Shown here: piece after piece, positions 19,098-29,626 of the stretch
How positions within the stretch are numbered: the stretch's first letter is position 1
How the letters are laid out: every line of letters starts with the position of its first letter
Source of the DNA: Dermacentor variabilis
Taxonomy: Eukaryota; Arthropoda; Arachnida; Ixodida; Ixodidae
Direction of reading: 5' to 3'
NCBI RefSeq assembly: GCF_050947875.1
Contig: NW_027460291.1
Coordinates: 22,403,368-22,467,367, forward strand
Length of the DNA: 64,000 nucleotides
The notes under the pieces: model-generated
The model's database searches: none
What the model saw: the letters and a program-made list of their open reading frames with translations, nothing else
Told to the model about the DNA's origin: nothing
Program-made: the position numbers and the translations under genes

Positions 19098-21222
19098 TAA
19101 TTCGAACTCGAATTAGCCTAGACTTGAGGAGGGAACGGAAGAAACTGGTACATAAGAAGCCGATCAATGAGTTAGCGGTAAGAGGGAAAATAGAGGAATT
19201 CCAGATCAAGCTACAGAACAGGTATTCAGCTTTAACTCAGGAAGAGGACCTTAGTGTTGAAGCAATGAACGACAATCTTGTGGGCATCATTAAGGAGTGT
19301 GCAATGGAAGTCGGTGGTAACTCCGTTAGGCAGGATACCAGCAAACTATCGCAGGAGACGAAAGATCTGATCAAGAAACGCCAATGTATGAAAGCATCTA
19401 ACCCTACAGCTAGAATAGAACTGGCAGAACTTTCGAAGTTAATCAACAAGCGTAAGACAGCTGACATAAGGAAGTATAATATGGATAGAATTGAACATGC
19501 TCTCAGGAGCGGAGGAAGCCTAAAAACAGTGAAGAAGAAACTAGGAACTGGCAAGAATCAGATGTATGCGTTAAGAGACAAAGCCGGCAATATCATTACT
19601 AATATGGATGAGATAGTTCAAGTGGCTCAGGAGTTCTATAGAGATTTATACAGTACCAGTGGCACCCACGACGATAATGGAAGAGAAAATAGTCTAGAGG
19701 AATTCGAAATCCCGAAGGTAACGCCGGAAGAAGTAAAGAAAGCCTTAGGAGATATGCAAAGGGGGAAGGCAGCTGGGGAGGATCAGGTAACAGCAGATTT
19801 GTTGAAGGATGGTGGACAGATTGTTCTAGAGAAACTGGCCACCCTGTATACGCAATGCCTCATGATCTCGAGCGTACCGGAATCTTGGAAGAACGCTAAC
19901 ATAATCCTAATCCATAAGAAAGGGGACGCCAAAGACTTAAAAAATTATAGACCGATCAGCTTACTGTCCGTTGCCTACAAAGTATTTACTAAGGTAATTG
20001 CAAATAGAATCAGGAACACCTTAGACTTCTGTCAACCAAAGGACCAGGCAGGATTCCGTAAAGGCTACTCAACAATAGACCATATTCACACTATCAATCA
20101 AGTGATAGAGAAATGTGCAGAATATAACCAACCCTTATATATAGCTTTCATTGATTACGAGAAAGCGTTTGATTCAGTTGAAACCTCAGCAGTCATGGAG
20201 GCATTACGGAATCAGGGTGTAGATGAGCCATATGTAAAAATACTGGAAGATATCTATAGCGGCTCCACAGCCACCGTAGTCCTCCATAAAGCAAGCAACA
20301 AAATCTCAATAAAGAAAGGCGTCAGGCAGGGAGATACGATATCTCCAATGCTATTCACAGCGTGTTTACAGGAGGTATTCAGAGACCTGGATTGGGAAGA
20401 ATTGGGGATAAAAGTTAATGGAGAATACCTTAGTAACTTGCGATTCGCTGATGATATTGCCTTGCTTAGTAACTCAGGGGACCAATTGCAATGCATGCTC
20501 ACTGACCTGGAGAGGCAAAGCAGAAGAGTGGGTCTAAAAATTAATATGCAGAAAACTAAAGTAATGCTTAACAGTCTCGGGAGAGAACAGCAATTTACAA
20601 TAGGCAGCGAGGCACTGGAAGTCGTAAGAGAATACATCTACTTAGGGCAGGTAGTGACGGCGGATCCGGATCATGAGACGGAAATAATCAGAAGAATAAG
20701 AATGGGCTGGAGTGCGTTTGGCAGGCATTCCCAAATCATGAACAGCAGGTTGCCGTTATCCCTCAAGAGAAAAGTATATAATAGCTGTGTCTTACCAGTA
20801 CTCACCTACGGGGCAGAAACCTGGAGGCTTACGAAAAGGGTTCTACTCAAATTGAGGACGACACAACGAGCTATGGAAAGAAGAATGATAGGTGTAACGT
20901 TAAGGGATAAGAAAAGAGCAGATTGGGTGAGGGAACAAACGCGAGTTAATGACATCTTAGTTGAAATCAAGAAGAAGAAATGGGCATGGGCAGGACATGT
21001 AATGAGGAGGGAAGATAACCGATGGTCATTAAGGGTTACGGACTGGATCCCAAGGGAAGGGAAGCGTAGCAGGGGGCGGCAGAAAGTTAGGTGGGCGGAT
21101 GAGATTAAGAAGTTTGCAGGGACGGCATGGCCACAATTAGTACATGACCGGGGTTGTTGGAGAAGTATGGGAGAGGCCTTTGCCCTGCAGTGGGCGTAAC
21201 CAGGCTGATGATGATGATGATG
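19098..21222 (+). mobile_element. RTE-clade LINE inserted in the minisatellite
   Basis: AATTAAGGC flanks it at 19,089-19,097 and 21,223-21,231, a 9-bp target duplication. The 3' end is AACCAGGC(TGA)(TGA)n, shared with the copies at 27,669-28,587, 45,033-45,108 and about 59,690. It lacks the endonuclease, so it is 5' truncated. The first 22 bases at the 5' border form an inverted repeat with the target sequence (GGCTAATTCGA / TCGAATTAGCC). Confidence 0.9.
19124..21199 (+). CDS. RTE reverse transcriptase, open 691-codon frame
   Basis: The frame is open from the 5' border; no proper ATG is evident (19,124 is TTG), as expected for a truncated LINE. Order: EN-RT linker helices (RKKLVHKKPINEL), RT palm with NANIILIHKKGD, KNYRPISLLSVAYKVF, AGFRKGYSTIDHI, FIDYEKAFDSVE, GVRQGDTISPMLF and the catalytic FADD in LRFADDIALLS (about 20,437-20,469). 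The thumb has YIYLGQVV. The C-terminus has LTYGAETWRLTKR, WAGHVMRREDNRW and GKRSRGRQKVRWADEI, diagnostic of the RTE clade. RT would act in target-primed reverse transcription. The copy could supply RT but not nick DNA. Confidence 0.9.
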   Translation: MRRERKKLVHKKPINELAVRGKIEEFQIKLQNRYSALTQEEDLSVEAMNDNLVGIIKECAMEVGGNSVRQDTSKLSQETKDLIKKRQCMKASNPTARIELAELSKLINKRKTADIRKYNMDRIEHALRSGGSLKTVKKKLGTGKNQMYALRDKAGNIITNMDEIVQVAQEFYRDLYSTSGTHDDNGRENSLEEFEIPKVTPEEVKKALGDMQRGKAAGEDQVTADLLKDGGQIVLEKLATLYTQCLMISSVPESWKNANIILIHKKGDAKDLKNYRPISLLSVAYKVFTKVIANRIRNTLDFCQPKDQAGFRKGYSTIDHIHTINQVIEKCAEYNQPLYIAFIDYEKAFDSVETSAVMEALRNQGVDEPYVKILEDIYSGSTATVVLHKASNKISIKKGVRQGDTISPMLFTACLQEVFRDLDWEELGIKVNGEYLSNLRFADDIALLSNSGDQLQCMLTDLERQSRRVGLKINMQKTKVMLNSLGREQQFTIGSEALEVVREYIYLGQVVTADPDHETEIIRRIRMGWSAFGRHSQIMNSRLPLSLKRKVYNSCVLPVLTYGAETWRLTKRVLLKLRTTQRAMERRMIGVTLRDKKRADWVREQTRVNDILVEIKKKKWAWAGHVMRREDNRWSLRVTDWIPREGKRSRGRQKVRWADEIKKFAGTAWPQLVHDRGCWRSMGEAFALQWA

Positions 21223-21505
21223 AATTAAGGCACTTGAACCCATGACCAAACATCAAGATAAGGGCGAACCAGCCATATCTCCAAGTTGTATTCCAATGGA
21301 CATCTGAAGATCGAGAGTCAAACCCACTACCTTTGGTGTCAAGGCAAAGTGAATCAAGGCACAAATAATTAAGGCAGCTGAACCCACAACCTTTGGTGGG
21401 AGGCAAACCTGTGACCTTAGGTGTTAATTAGGGTGAAGTTAATTATTGTACAGTTAATTAATGTAGAGTTAATTAAGACACATAAACCTACAACCCTTGG
21501 TGGAA
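21223..21505. repeat. Minisatellite with palindromic core, right part
   Basis: The same units resume after the RTE: CATATCTCCAAGTTGTATTC at about 21,270, GTCAAACCCACTACCTTTGG, then several GTTAATTA(A/G)-rich short repeats. It decays by about 21,505. Confidence 0.8.
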
Positions 21506-21581
21506 GTATACAACTAATAAGAACGTAATGTATTCGAATGAAAATGTCAAGTAATGTAATGAATGTCTTGTGAGCACGGAC

Positions 21582-21825
21582 CCGCTGTGGTTGCTCAGTG
21601 GCTATGGTGTTGGGCTACTGAGTACAAGGTCGCGGGATCGAATCCCGGCCACGGCGGCCACATATTGATGGAGGCGTAATGCGAAAACACCCGTGTACTT
21701 ACATTTAGGTGCACGTTAAAGAACCCCAGGTGGTCAAAATTTCCGGAGTTCTCCACTATTGCGTGCCTCATAATCAGCAAGTGGTTTTGGCATGTAAAAC
21801 CCCATAATTTAATTTTTGTGCGCAT
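21582..21825 (+). mobile_element. tRNA-derived SINE (Ruka-like)
   Basis: The head resembles a tRNA with pol III boxes: A box TGGTTGCTCAGTGGCTATGG (about 21,590) and B box GGATCGAATCC in GCGGGATCGAATCCCGGCC (about 21,635). The unrelated body (AAACACCCGTGTACTTACAT, GTGCACGTTAAAGAACCCCA, CCGGAGTTCTCCACTA) ends in an AT-rich tail. I recall this body as very common in tick genomes; the name is from memory, not a search. Confidence 0.75.
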
Positions 21826-22491
21826 GCAGGCTTTCGCCTTCATCCTCTTTAGTGTATGCTTAAAGTGACTGTCAGCTTTTTCTTTCTCTACAGGAACAGG
21901 AACAAAAGGCTGAGTAGCCTGACAAAGACTTTTGCTCCAAATACGCTGCAGCACACAGGCCAGCAGCATGCAAACATTTGTAACATAACTGCATCTACAG
22001 TGGTGGAACAGCCATTTCACCTTTCTGCGCAGGTCCTGGCGCAGGCCAAATGCCAATTTGGTGCAGCAGCAAGCATTTTTGGTGCAGGGTCCAACGCACG
22101 TATGCTTACCATATACCATACAAACTTCAACTGATATAGTGGATATATTACGGACAGGTTTGTGTGACGCTTACCCTGCAACCACGATCAGGCAAGGACT
22201 CGACCGACGCTCCTGCTCAGCACGGCACACAAACGGTGCTACGGCCGGCTTTGTCAATATGGCACAGAGAAGACACCAGAAACAGATCGTCAACAAGTGT
22301 GTTTATTAACCCAAGATTGAACACAATGCAACAGTCCCAGCTTGAGGGCAAAGGCTGCAAGACCGATCGATTATGTGCGCATGCACTGAACATGACATCA
22401 TGCAATATAATCACATCATTCCATGCGCACATTAGGGGGTTGTCTAATAGGGACCGCAAAGCTTATGCAGCCACAAAAAAAAATATATATA
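21826..22491. other. Stretch without gene; TGGTGCAG-rich patch
   Basis: 22,030-22,095 repeats GGCGCAG / TGGTGCAG motifs, also seen at 37,820-37,915, so both may be scraps of one repeat family. Otherwise no coding frame is supported. Confidence 0.35.
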
Positions 22492-23672
22492 CAGTCGAAC
22501 CTCTATATATCGAACAGGGCGGTGATTGCGAAATAGTTTGATATAGCCAGAATTCGATATATAAAATCACATTAAAAATGTGTCAAAAACTTCTGGAAAT
22601 CAATCAGTGAACCAAGGGTGTGATCGGGGATCATTGTTCGGAGGACGCATTTGGTTGAGCTGCGTGCAATTGGCCTAGGTCGCATTGACTTCGTCAGCCG
22701 TGAGCGTGCAGTCGATTGCACCGCACGCAATTAGCCTAGGCCACGCCGACTTCGTCAGCCGCATAAAGTCGGCATGGCCTAGGCCGATCGCACGCGGTGC
22801 AATTGAATGCACGCTCTGAACAACGATCCCCTATCGCGCCCCAATCGTGGCACAGTCAATACTGACTTGAAGCTTCCCACAAAGTCTTTATTTATTTGGC
22901 TGAAAGTACTGTAACAGTGTAGCGTGCTTCTTATTGACAGCCGCGTGTTTAAACACGGAGTCCTCAACATAGTCTAAACAATCCACAAGTGATAGGCCGG
23001 TGCCCTGTATTGCGCCGCAGTAGCGGTGTAGAAGGGCCAAAGCAGCTACAGCCCCAGTTGAAGCTGGGAGCGGGGCAACATCAGTGCTTGCGGGATCAAC
23101 CTCGGCAGCATCTTCATTTGGCCGCTACTTCTGCTGCGATCTCCATGTCCGTCAATCGAAGCATTTTGAAACACTGTCAATAACAAAGTATAAGTGGCAT
23201 CTGCCAAGGTGTCTATGAGTGAGCCCAGTGAAAGCGTGCTGTCGCAAGTTTTTATGGATGCAAACCATCAGTCCTCGCGAGGTGCGGCAGGCGCAGGGTG
23301 CGGCACCGAGGACGAGTCAGTGCGGCAAATGAAATGCGTCATTGACATTGTCGAATTAGCCAAGCTGCCGCGTGTGTACGCCGCTACATTCAAATGGCGC
23401 CCTCGGCGCGATCGATGTGTGCTACTATAGTGCGCAGCAGTCGGGAACGCCCATCGCACCACCACTATCTTCGAGGGTGTTGCGGGAAAGCTCACTGCCT
23501 GCCAACAGAGCACATGGGGTCTGGGGTGGCGGAGTTCGATATATTCATTTTATGTCCGACCCCGTTCAAAATAAAAATTAAGAAATGCATGTGATTTTCC
23601 AGGCGATATAGAAAATGTTCGATATACGCAATAATTCGACATATCCGTGTTCGATATATCGAGGTTTGACTG
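22492..23672. mobile_element. Tigger/pogo-like DNA transposon remnant (1.18 kb)
   Basis: The ends are inverted: CAGTCGAACCTCTATATATC at 22,492 and the complement CAGTCAAACCTCGATATATC ending at 23,672. TA precedes the left end (22,490-22,491); the right flank has changed to TG-rich sequence. Shared subterminal motifs (TTCGATATA) recur inside both ends. A degenerate transposase tail lies on the minus strand. Most of the DDE gene has been deleted. Confidence 0.75.
22883..23440 (-). pseudogene. Tigger-type transposase C-terminal remnant
   Basis: Read on the minus strand, the last part gives SLVDCLDYVEDSVFKHAAVN followed by KKHATLLQYFQPNK and a stop near 22,885. A helical tail ending in a short FF/YF.P.K motif is usual for Tigger/CENP-B-like transposases in Tc1/mariner. 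Upstream parts (to about 23,440) are frame-shifted and Ala/Asp/Ser-rich. The catalytic DDD region is not present. Confidence 0.5.
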
Positions 23673-23689
23673 TGTGTGTGTATATATAT

Positions 23690-23865
23690 TGCCACCTAGT
23701 GTTTTGAGCCAGCAAACGATCAGCATTGCGAGGCCACCGAAACGGCGAAGAAGACGCCGAAGTAAGAAAAGATCCCGTGCCAGCTGGAGAACCGTCCCTT
23801 CGTGCCTGGCATTTTTCGTGTCTGGCTGCTGGTACTGTTGCTTGCTCTTGCCTTAGCGCGTGACA
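23690..23865 (+). repeat. 5' LTR (176 bp) and adjacent primer-binding site
   Basis: Starts TGCCACCTAGTG and ends GCGTGACA. Directly downstream AACTGGTGGAGGCGCTGGG (from 23,866) looks like a primer-binding site: the complement of its TGG start is the CCA end of a tRNA, and two other elements here have similar leaders (54,413 and, on the minus strand, 54,077). It shares about 87% by eye with 37,045-37,221. Confidence 0.65.
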
Positions 23866-24016
23866 AACTGGTGGAGGCGCTGGGTAATCTAATTTATGCA
23901 TCAAACCCCTCCGAGCAGCAGGAGTTCAAGCTCCGTACCGGTGGTTCCGCCTGTACATCGCGCCAGCAGAAGGATCCTTGGACAAGCCCCCGAGTTTGGA
24001 CCCCTCCCAAACAAAA

Positions 24017-25100
24017 TGGCAGCTCCGACCACCCCAACTGGTATGGAAGGCACAACGCTGATTCATTGTACGCTATTCAATCCGCGAACGGTGAATCCCT
24101 TCCATGGCGCCATACACAAGGATGTTGAAGATTGGCTGGTGCACCATGAACGTGTTGCCGCGTTCAACAAGTGGGGTGACGCAGACAAACTGAAAAACGT
24201 ATATTTCAGCCTTAACGATGGCACACATGTTTGGTATGAGAACCGTGCAGATGCCCTAACTTTATGAGCAGAATTGAAACGCCGACTTCTTGAGACGTAT
24301 GCGAGCTCTGATCGCAGAGAGCAAGCTGAGCATGATCTCCAGTCTCGTATACAAATGCCGAACGAAGGTGTCGCAAGGTATGTCGAGGACATGACGCGTC
24401 TCTTTCGATGAGCCGACCCCAGCATGTCGGAAGAAAAGAAGCTGTGGTACCTGATGCTCGGAGTGAAAGAGCAGCTGTTCGGCAGTCTCGTGCACAGTCC
24501 TCCCAAGACTGTGTCAGAATTTCTTTCCGAGGCCATCACCATGGAACAGGATCTTCGGCAGCGGGCACCATCATACGAATGCCAAGAGAACGCTGCCTCA
24601 CCTATGGACTTCTTTGGAGCTCTCAGGGACCATGTTGATTTCTTTCAAGAGGGCATTCATACAGTAATCCGCGAAGAACTCCGGAAACTGTCAGTACCCC
24701 CACAGCCGACACGCAGCTCTTTGTCCAGCGTTCTCCGTGACGAAGTCCAGCATGCGCTAAGAGAACCACCCTTCAACACAGAAGCTCGACCCCTGTATGT
24801 CATATTCGCAAGCTTTGAGGCAACCTGCCCTACCTTCCTCCCCGCTTCGCACTGCATGCCCAGCCATGCTACAGCCCGTCCAAGCGGCCTTGTATTACCA
24901 GGACCCTCGACAGGCCCCAAGTAAATCAGACGTGTGGTGGGCACCCGATCGCCGTCCCCTTTGCTTTCACTGTGGCGAAGCGGGGCATGTCTACCGACAG
25001 TGCTCCTATCGAGAGCTCGGACTACGCGGATTCTCAGCAAACTTGCCGCGACCTAGGTTCGGCCAGCATCCTCCTGAAATTGAAGAATACGTTGCCCAGC
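24017..25100 (+). pseudogene. Gypsy gag with CCHC zinc knuckle, broken
   Basis: ATG at 24,017 gives MAAPTTPTGM, then FHGAIHKDVEDWLVHHERVA, NKWGDADKLKNVYF and, after a stop at 24,266, LKRRLLETYAS..REQAEHDLQSR; another stop lies at about 24,408. The capsid pattern resumes with KKLWYLMLGVKEQLFGSL and EFLSEAITMEQDLRQ. A frameshift near 24,800 leads to the knuckle CFHCGEAGHVYRQC (about 24,962-25,003). Gag would package the element RNA. Two stops and a frameshift make it non-functional. The element at 54,257 has a related gag (DVEDWLSSYNRVSAHNKW). Confidence 0.8.
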
Positions 25101-25289
25101 AGTGCGGATCCCCATCAGCTCGACACCAGTCACGCTCCCCTTCGCCGCGGCGGTTTTCTCCGACTTGCCGTACGTATTGGAGTGTGGTGCAGAGTTCGTC
25201 GCCCAGCCTGTGCTGGGAAAACTAACCACGGCGGCCTTCGGGGGCGAGGCCGCTCAGTTTGGACGTGCTCAAGGACCCCTACTGACGCG

Positions 25290-27660
25290 TACACGGACCG
25301 ATGATACATCGACGACGACAGTACCTGCTGATTACAGAAGAAGGATTTCCTTGGACATTCCTGTACTGCTCGACAGTAGTGAATTGACTGCTTTAGCGGA
25401 CACTGGAGCGGATTATTCTATAATCAGCGAAAAACTTGCCACCCTTCTGAAGAAAGTGACGACGCCTTGGAATCAAACGCCAGTTCGTACAGCTGGTGGG
25501 CACATCATCACACCACTCGGCATGTGCAGCACGAATACAGATTCGCGGCTCTAAGTTTGTTGCCAGCTTGGGCATTCTCCCTCAGTGTTCTCGAGACCCA
25601 ATCATTGGCATGGACTTTCTCAGGGAGCACAGAGCTATCATCGACATTCGACAACGCTTCATCACTTTCTCGATAAAGAGCGCCGCAGCGACTACCAACA
25701 CTATCCACCCTTGAGCATCTCTTCGTGACATCGACGACGCTGTCACGTTACCACCGCATGCAAGTGTCGTGGTTCAAGTGGCATGTGACAGACTCTTACA
25801 CGGTGAAGTGGTCGCAGAAAGCAATCGCTCTCTCCTGCTTTCTCAAGGTGTTTGCGTAGCAAGAAGCCTTATTGATCTCCATGATGGCCACTGTGAGGTA
25901 CTTGTCACGAACTTCAGCTACGAACACCGACACCTTTTCCCCAGTAGTGTCATCGCCTACGCCAACCCGATCGCTGATGTCACTGAGTATTTTGTTTCCG
26001 AGGCAATCGGCACTGCTGAAGCACCTCTACGCAATGTCGACATTAGTCCAATGCTTCCTGAAGAGAACAAACAACCCCCGAGTGAGCTGTTGCTCGAGTT
26101 CCACTCTTGCTTTGCACGGTCGTCGAAGATATGTCAAACATCGATTACGAAACACCGCATCATCACCTATGACGACGTGCCCTCAATACGGCAACAGCCT
26201 TATCGTGTTTCCCCGACCGAATGACATGCGATTCAAACGCAGGTGAAGGAAATGCTTCGAGATGGCGTAATACAGCCTTCATGCAGTCCCTGGTCATCGC
26301 CAGTTGTTCTTGTTAAAAAGAAAGGTGGCACGCTTCGGTTTTGTGTTGACTACCGGAAGCTAAACAACGTCACAAAGAAAGGCGTGTACCCTCGTGTCGA
26401 CGATTCTCTGGACAGGCTGAGGCACGCGAAGTATTTCTCCTCTATCGATCTGAAAAGTGGCTACTGGCAAATTGAAGTAGATTAGCGGGACCGCGAGAAA
26501 ACTGCTTTTGTGACTCCGGATGGCCTTTACGAATTTAGAGTACTCCTTTTCGGCCTCTGTTCTGCTCCAGCCACATTCCAGCGAATAATGGATATTGTTC
26601 TCGCAGACCTAAAATGGAAAATCTGCCTCGTCTATCTCGATGATGTCGTTGTCTTTTCGTAAACTTTTGACGGGCACCTTCGACGCCTTCAAAATGTACT
26701 TGAAGCCATTCGATCGGCTGATCTTACACTCAAGCCAGAGAAATGCCATTTCGGTTACGAGGAACTGAAGTTTCTTGGTCACGTCGTGAGCGCAACAGGT
26801 GTTCAGCCCAATCCCGAGAAGACTGCGGTCGTAGCTGCTTTTCACACTCCTACCAACAAGAAAAGAGTCCGACGATTTTTGGGCTTGTGTGCATATTATT
26901 GACGCTTCATTGAAAATTTTTCGAAGATTGCAGAGCCGCTATTTTGCCTTACGCGTGACGACGCGCCATTCCTCTGAACTGACGAAAAACAGACCGCCTT
27001 TGCGGAGCTACGAAGTCGATTGTCTTCTCCTCCCGTGCTCGGTCATATTGATGAGGGTGCTGACATAGAAGTACGCACTGACGCCAGCAATATCGGTGTC
27101 GGAGCTATCCTGGTGCAACAGCAAGGCGGGACTGAATGAGTTATCGCCTACGCGAGCCACACTCTGTCACGCGCCGAGTCCAATTATTCCAGCACAGAGG
27201 AGTGCCTTGTGATTATTTGGGCTACTACACAGTTTAGACCGTATCTCTACGGGTGGCCATTTAATGTTGTGACCAATCATCACACTTTGTGCTGGTTGAC
27301 AAGCCTCCCGAGACCCTTTTGGACCATTGGCACGTTGGAGTCTGCAACTCCAGGAATTTAACATCACCATCGTATACAAGTCAGGCAGAAAACATGAAGA
27401 TGCTGACACGCTATCATGAGCACCTGTTGAATCTCAGAATCCTGACGAGGAAGACGACAGCGCCTTCCTGGGAGCCCTGAGTGGGCCGGATCTGCTAAAC
27501 AGCGATCGGACGCCGAGTTAAGGCCCATCATCGATCACTTAGAAGGCGGCATCGCGTCCATTCCTCGCCCCATTTCGCGACAGTTGTTGTCATTTTGCCT
27601 ACGAGAGGGCATCTTATACAAAAGAAACACAGGTGCCAGCGACAAACCGCATCTTCTAGT
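25290..27660 (+). pseudogene. Gypsy pol: protease, RT, RNase H, broken
   Basis: Protease: LADTGADYSIIS, catalytic DTGA at 25,399-25,410, then IIGMDFLREH. RT: WSSPVVLVKKKGGTLRFCVD, YFSSIDLKSGYWQIEVD, TPDGLYEFRVLLFGLCSAPA, YLDD at 26,633-26,644, KFLGHVVSATG. RNase [49 protein letters not shown]. At least seven stops interrupt this (for example near 26,224, 26,484, 26,660, 26,901, 26,976 and 27,137). The Asp of the usual TDH motif is Asn in TNHH. The integrase zinc-domain approach (GGIASIPRPIS, REGILYKRN) runs into the RTE insertion. Confidence 0.85.
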
Positions 27661-27663
27661 AGT

Positions 27664-27720
27664 GCCTCCTCCTCCTCCTCCTCCTCCTCCTCCTCCTCCT
27701 CCTCCTCCTCCTCCTCCTCC

Positions 27721-27753
<33 letters not shown>
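27664..27753 (+). repeat. (CTC)n then (CAT)n microsatellite: RTE tail
   Basis: About 19 CCT/CTC triplets are followed by about 11 CAT triplets. On the minus strand this is the expanded (TGA)n tail of the RTE copy plus (GAG)n. It starts at the target duplication AGTGCCTC, whose last CTC probably seeded the expansion. Confidence 0.85.
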
Positions 27754-28587
27754 GCCTGGTTACGCCCACTGCAGGGCAAAGGCCTCTCCCATACTTCTCC
27801 AACAACCCCGGTCATGTACTAATTGTGGCCATGCCATGCCTGCAAACTTCTTAATCTCATCCGCCCACCTAACTTTCTGCCGCCCCTGCTACGCTTCCCT
27901 TCCCTTGGGATCCAGTCCGTAACCCTTAATGACCATCGGTTATCTTCCCTCCTCATTACATGTCCTGCCCATGCCCATTCCTTTTCTTGATTTCAACTAA
28001 GATGTCATTAACTCACGTTTGTTCCCTCACCCAATCTGCTCTTTTCTTATCCCTTAACGTTACACCTATCATTCTTCTTTCCATTGCTCGTTGCGTCGTC
28101 CTCAATTTGAGTAGAACCCTTTTCGTAAGCTTCCAGGTTTCTGCCCCGTAGGTGAGTACTGGTAAGACACAGCTATTATATACTTTTCTCTTGAGGGATA
28201 ATGGCAACCTGCTGTTCATGATCTGAGAATGCCTGCCAAACGCACCCCAGCCCATTCTTATTTTTCTGATTATTTCCGTCTCATGATCCGGATCCGCCGT
28301 CACTACCTGCCCTAAGTAGATGTATTCCCTTACGACTTCCAGTGCCTCGCTGCCTATTGTAAATTGCTGTTCTCTTCCGAGACTGTTAAGCATTACTTTA
28401 GTTTTCTGCAGATTAATTTTTAGACCCACTCTTCTGCTTTGCCTCTCCAGGTCAGTGAGCATGCATTGCAATTGGTCCCCTGAGTTACTAAGCAAGGCAA
28501 TATCATCAGCGAATCGCAAGTTACTGAGGTATTCTCCATTAACTTTTATCCCCAATTCTTCCCAATCCAGGTCTCTGAATACCTCAG
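27669..28587 (-). mobile_element. 5'-truncated RTE copy inside the gypsy integrase gene
   Basis: The minus-strand protein matches the RTE at 19,098 from EVFRDLDWEELGIKVNGEYL onward, including FADDIALLSNSGDQ and LTYGAETWKLTKR. It frame-shifts near 28,010 after DWVREQT. AGTGCCTC flanks the copy (27,661-27,668 and 28,588-28,595), an 8-bp target duplication. By eye it differs from the 19-kb copy at only a few percent of sites, so it is much younger than its host element. Confidence 0.9.
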
Positions 28588-29496
28588 AGTGCCTCAAGCC
28601 CTTCGCAACTACATCCTATTAGCCCGCCATGACGAGCCGACATCTGGTCACTTGGGCTACTCAAGGGCTCTGGACAGGGTACAACTGTACTACTGGCCTA
28701 GACTGACAGCTTGCGTCAAACGCTACGTGAAAGGATGCTGTGAATGCCAACGTCGCAAGTCACCACCCTTTAAACCTGCAGTCCTTCTACAACCGATCGA
28801 CCCTCCGTGTACGCCGTTTGATCAAGTTGGAATGGACCTTCTTGGTCCATTTCCCTTGTCTTCCTCCGGTAATAAGTGGATCATTGCCGCAACTGATTAC
28901 TTGACGTGTTACGCTGAGACGAAGGCACTACCACGCGGGACAGCATCTGAAGTTACCAAGTTTTTTATGCATCACATAGTGCTTTGGCATGGCACACCAT
29001 CATTCATCATCACTGACCGAGGGACGGCATTTACGACGAAGCTTCTGGACGACATCTTCAGGTTGAGTTACACGAGTCATCGAAAGGCCACTGCATACCA
29101 CTCTCAGACTAATGGCTTGACAGAAAGACTAAACAAAACACTGGCAGACATGATCTCTATGTACGTGGATGTGCAGCACAAAACGTGGGACGAAATCCTG
29201 CCGTACGTAATGTTTGCGTGCAACACTGCCATGCAGGAAACTACACAATTCATGCCGTTTCGCCTCGTTTATGGTCGAGATGTTCAAACTATGCTAGACG
29301 CCAGGATTCCATACGAAGACATTGATCAGTTCGACCAGTTAGCTCCTGACGTCAAGGAGTACATTCATCGCGCCGAGGAAGCACGTCAACTGGACAGTGT
29401 GCACATAAGACAGCAGCAGTGTACAGATGCAATAAGGTACAATCTCCACCATCGCAAATCGCCTATGAACTTGGTGACCAAGTTTGAGTTTGGAAT
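28588..29496 (+). pseudogene. Gypsy integrase, C-terminally truncated
   Basis: Open for about 300 codons. HHCC zinc domain: HDEPTSGHLGYSRALDRV, YYWPRL, CCECQRRKS. Core: FDQVGMDLLGPFPL (first Asp), ITDRGTAFTTKL (second Asp), and AYHSQTNGLTERLNKTL (Glu), a DD35E arrangement; then MFACNTAMQETTQFMPF and LVYGRD. Integrase would join element cDNA to host DNA. The C-terminal part is lost: after KFEFG the frame runs into the reverse complement of a composite-repeat end. The first codons come from the target duplication of the RTE insertion. Confidence 0.85.
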
Positions 29497-29626
29497 CAAC
29501 GAGAAGAAAGGGGGTTAACCGAGGGGCCCGAAGGTTGTGGGTTCGGTTCCCACCTGCGGCAAGTTGTTTTTTCATCCACTTTAATTTCCATTATTTTTGT
29601 TTCTTTATTTCATTTATTAAGCACAA
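29497..29626 (+). repeat. SINE-headed composite repeat, copy A, left part
   Basis: 29,497-29,530 is an inverted piece of the repeat's own 3' end (AACGAGAAGAAAGGGGGTTA). From 29,531 the plus orientation begins with the second half of a tRNA-like head (GGGTTCGGTTCCCACC), then TTTTTTCATCCACTTTAATT and ATTTATTAAGCACAA. It continues after the Gmr1-type element at 36,553, giving one copy interrupted by that insertion. Confidence 0.75.

Noticed and set aside
17951..21505. CRISPR array
   Set aside because: The repeats are diverged, 113-125 bp long, without constant-length spacers, and the window is clearly eukaryotic.
27528..27922. Poly-Asp/Glu and poly-Pro/His frames
   Set aside because: They are translations of the (CTC)n(CAT)n microsatellite at the RTE tail.
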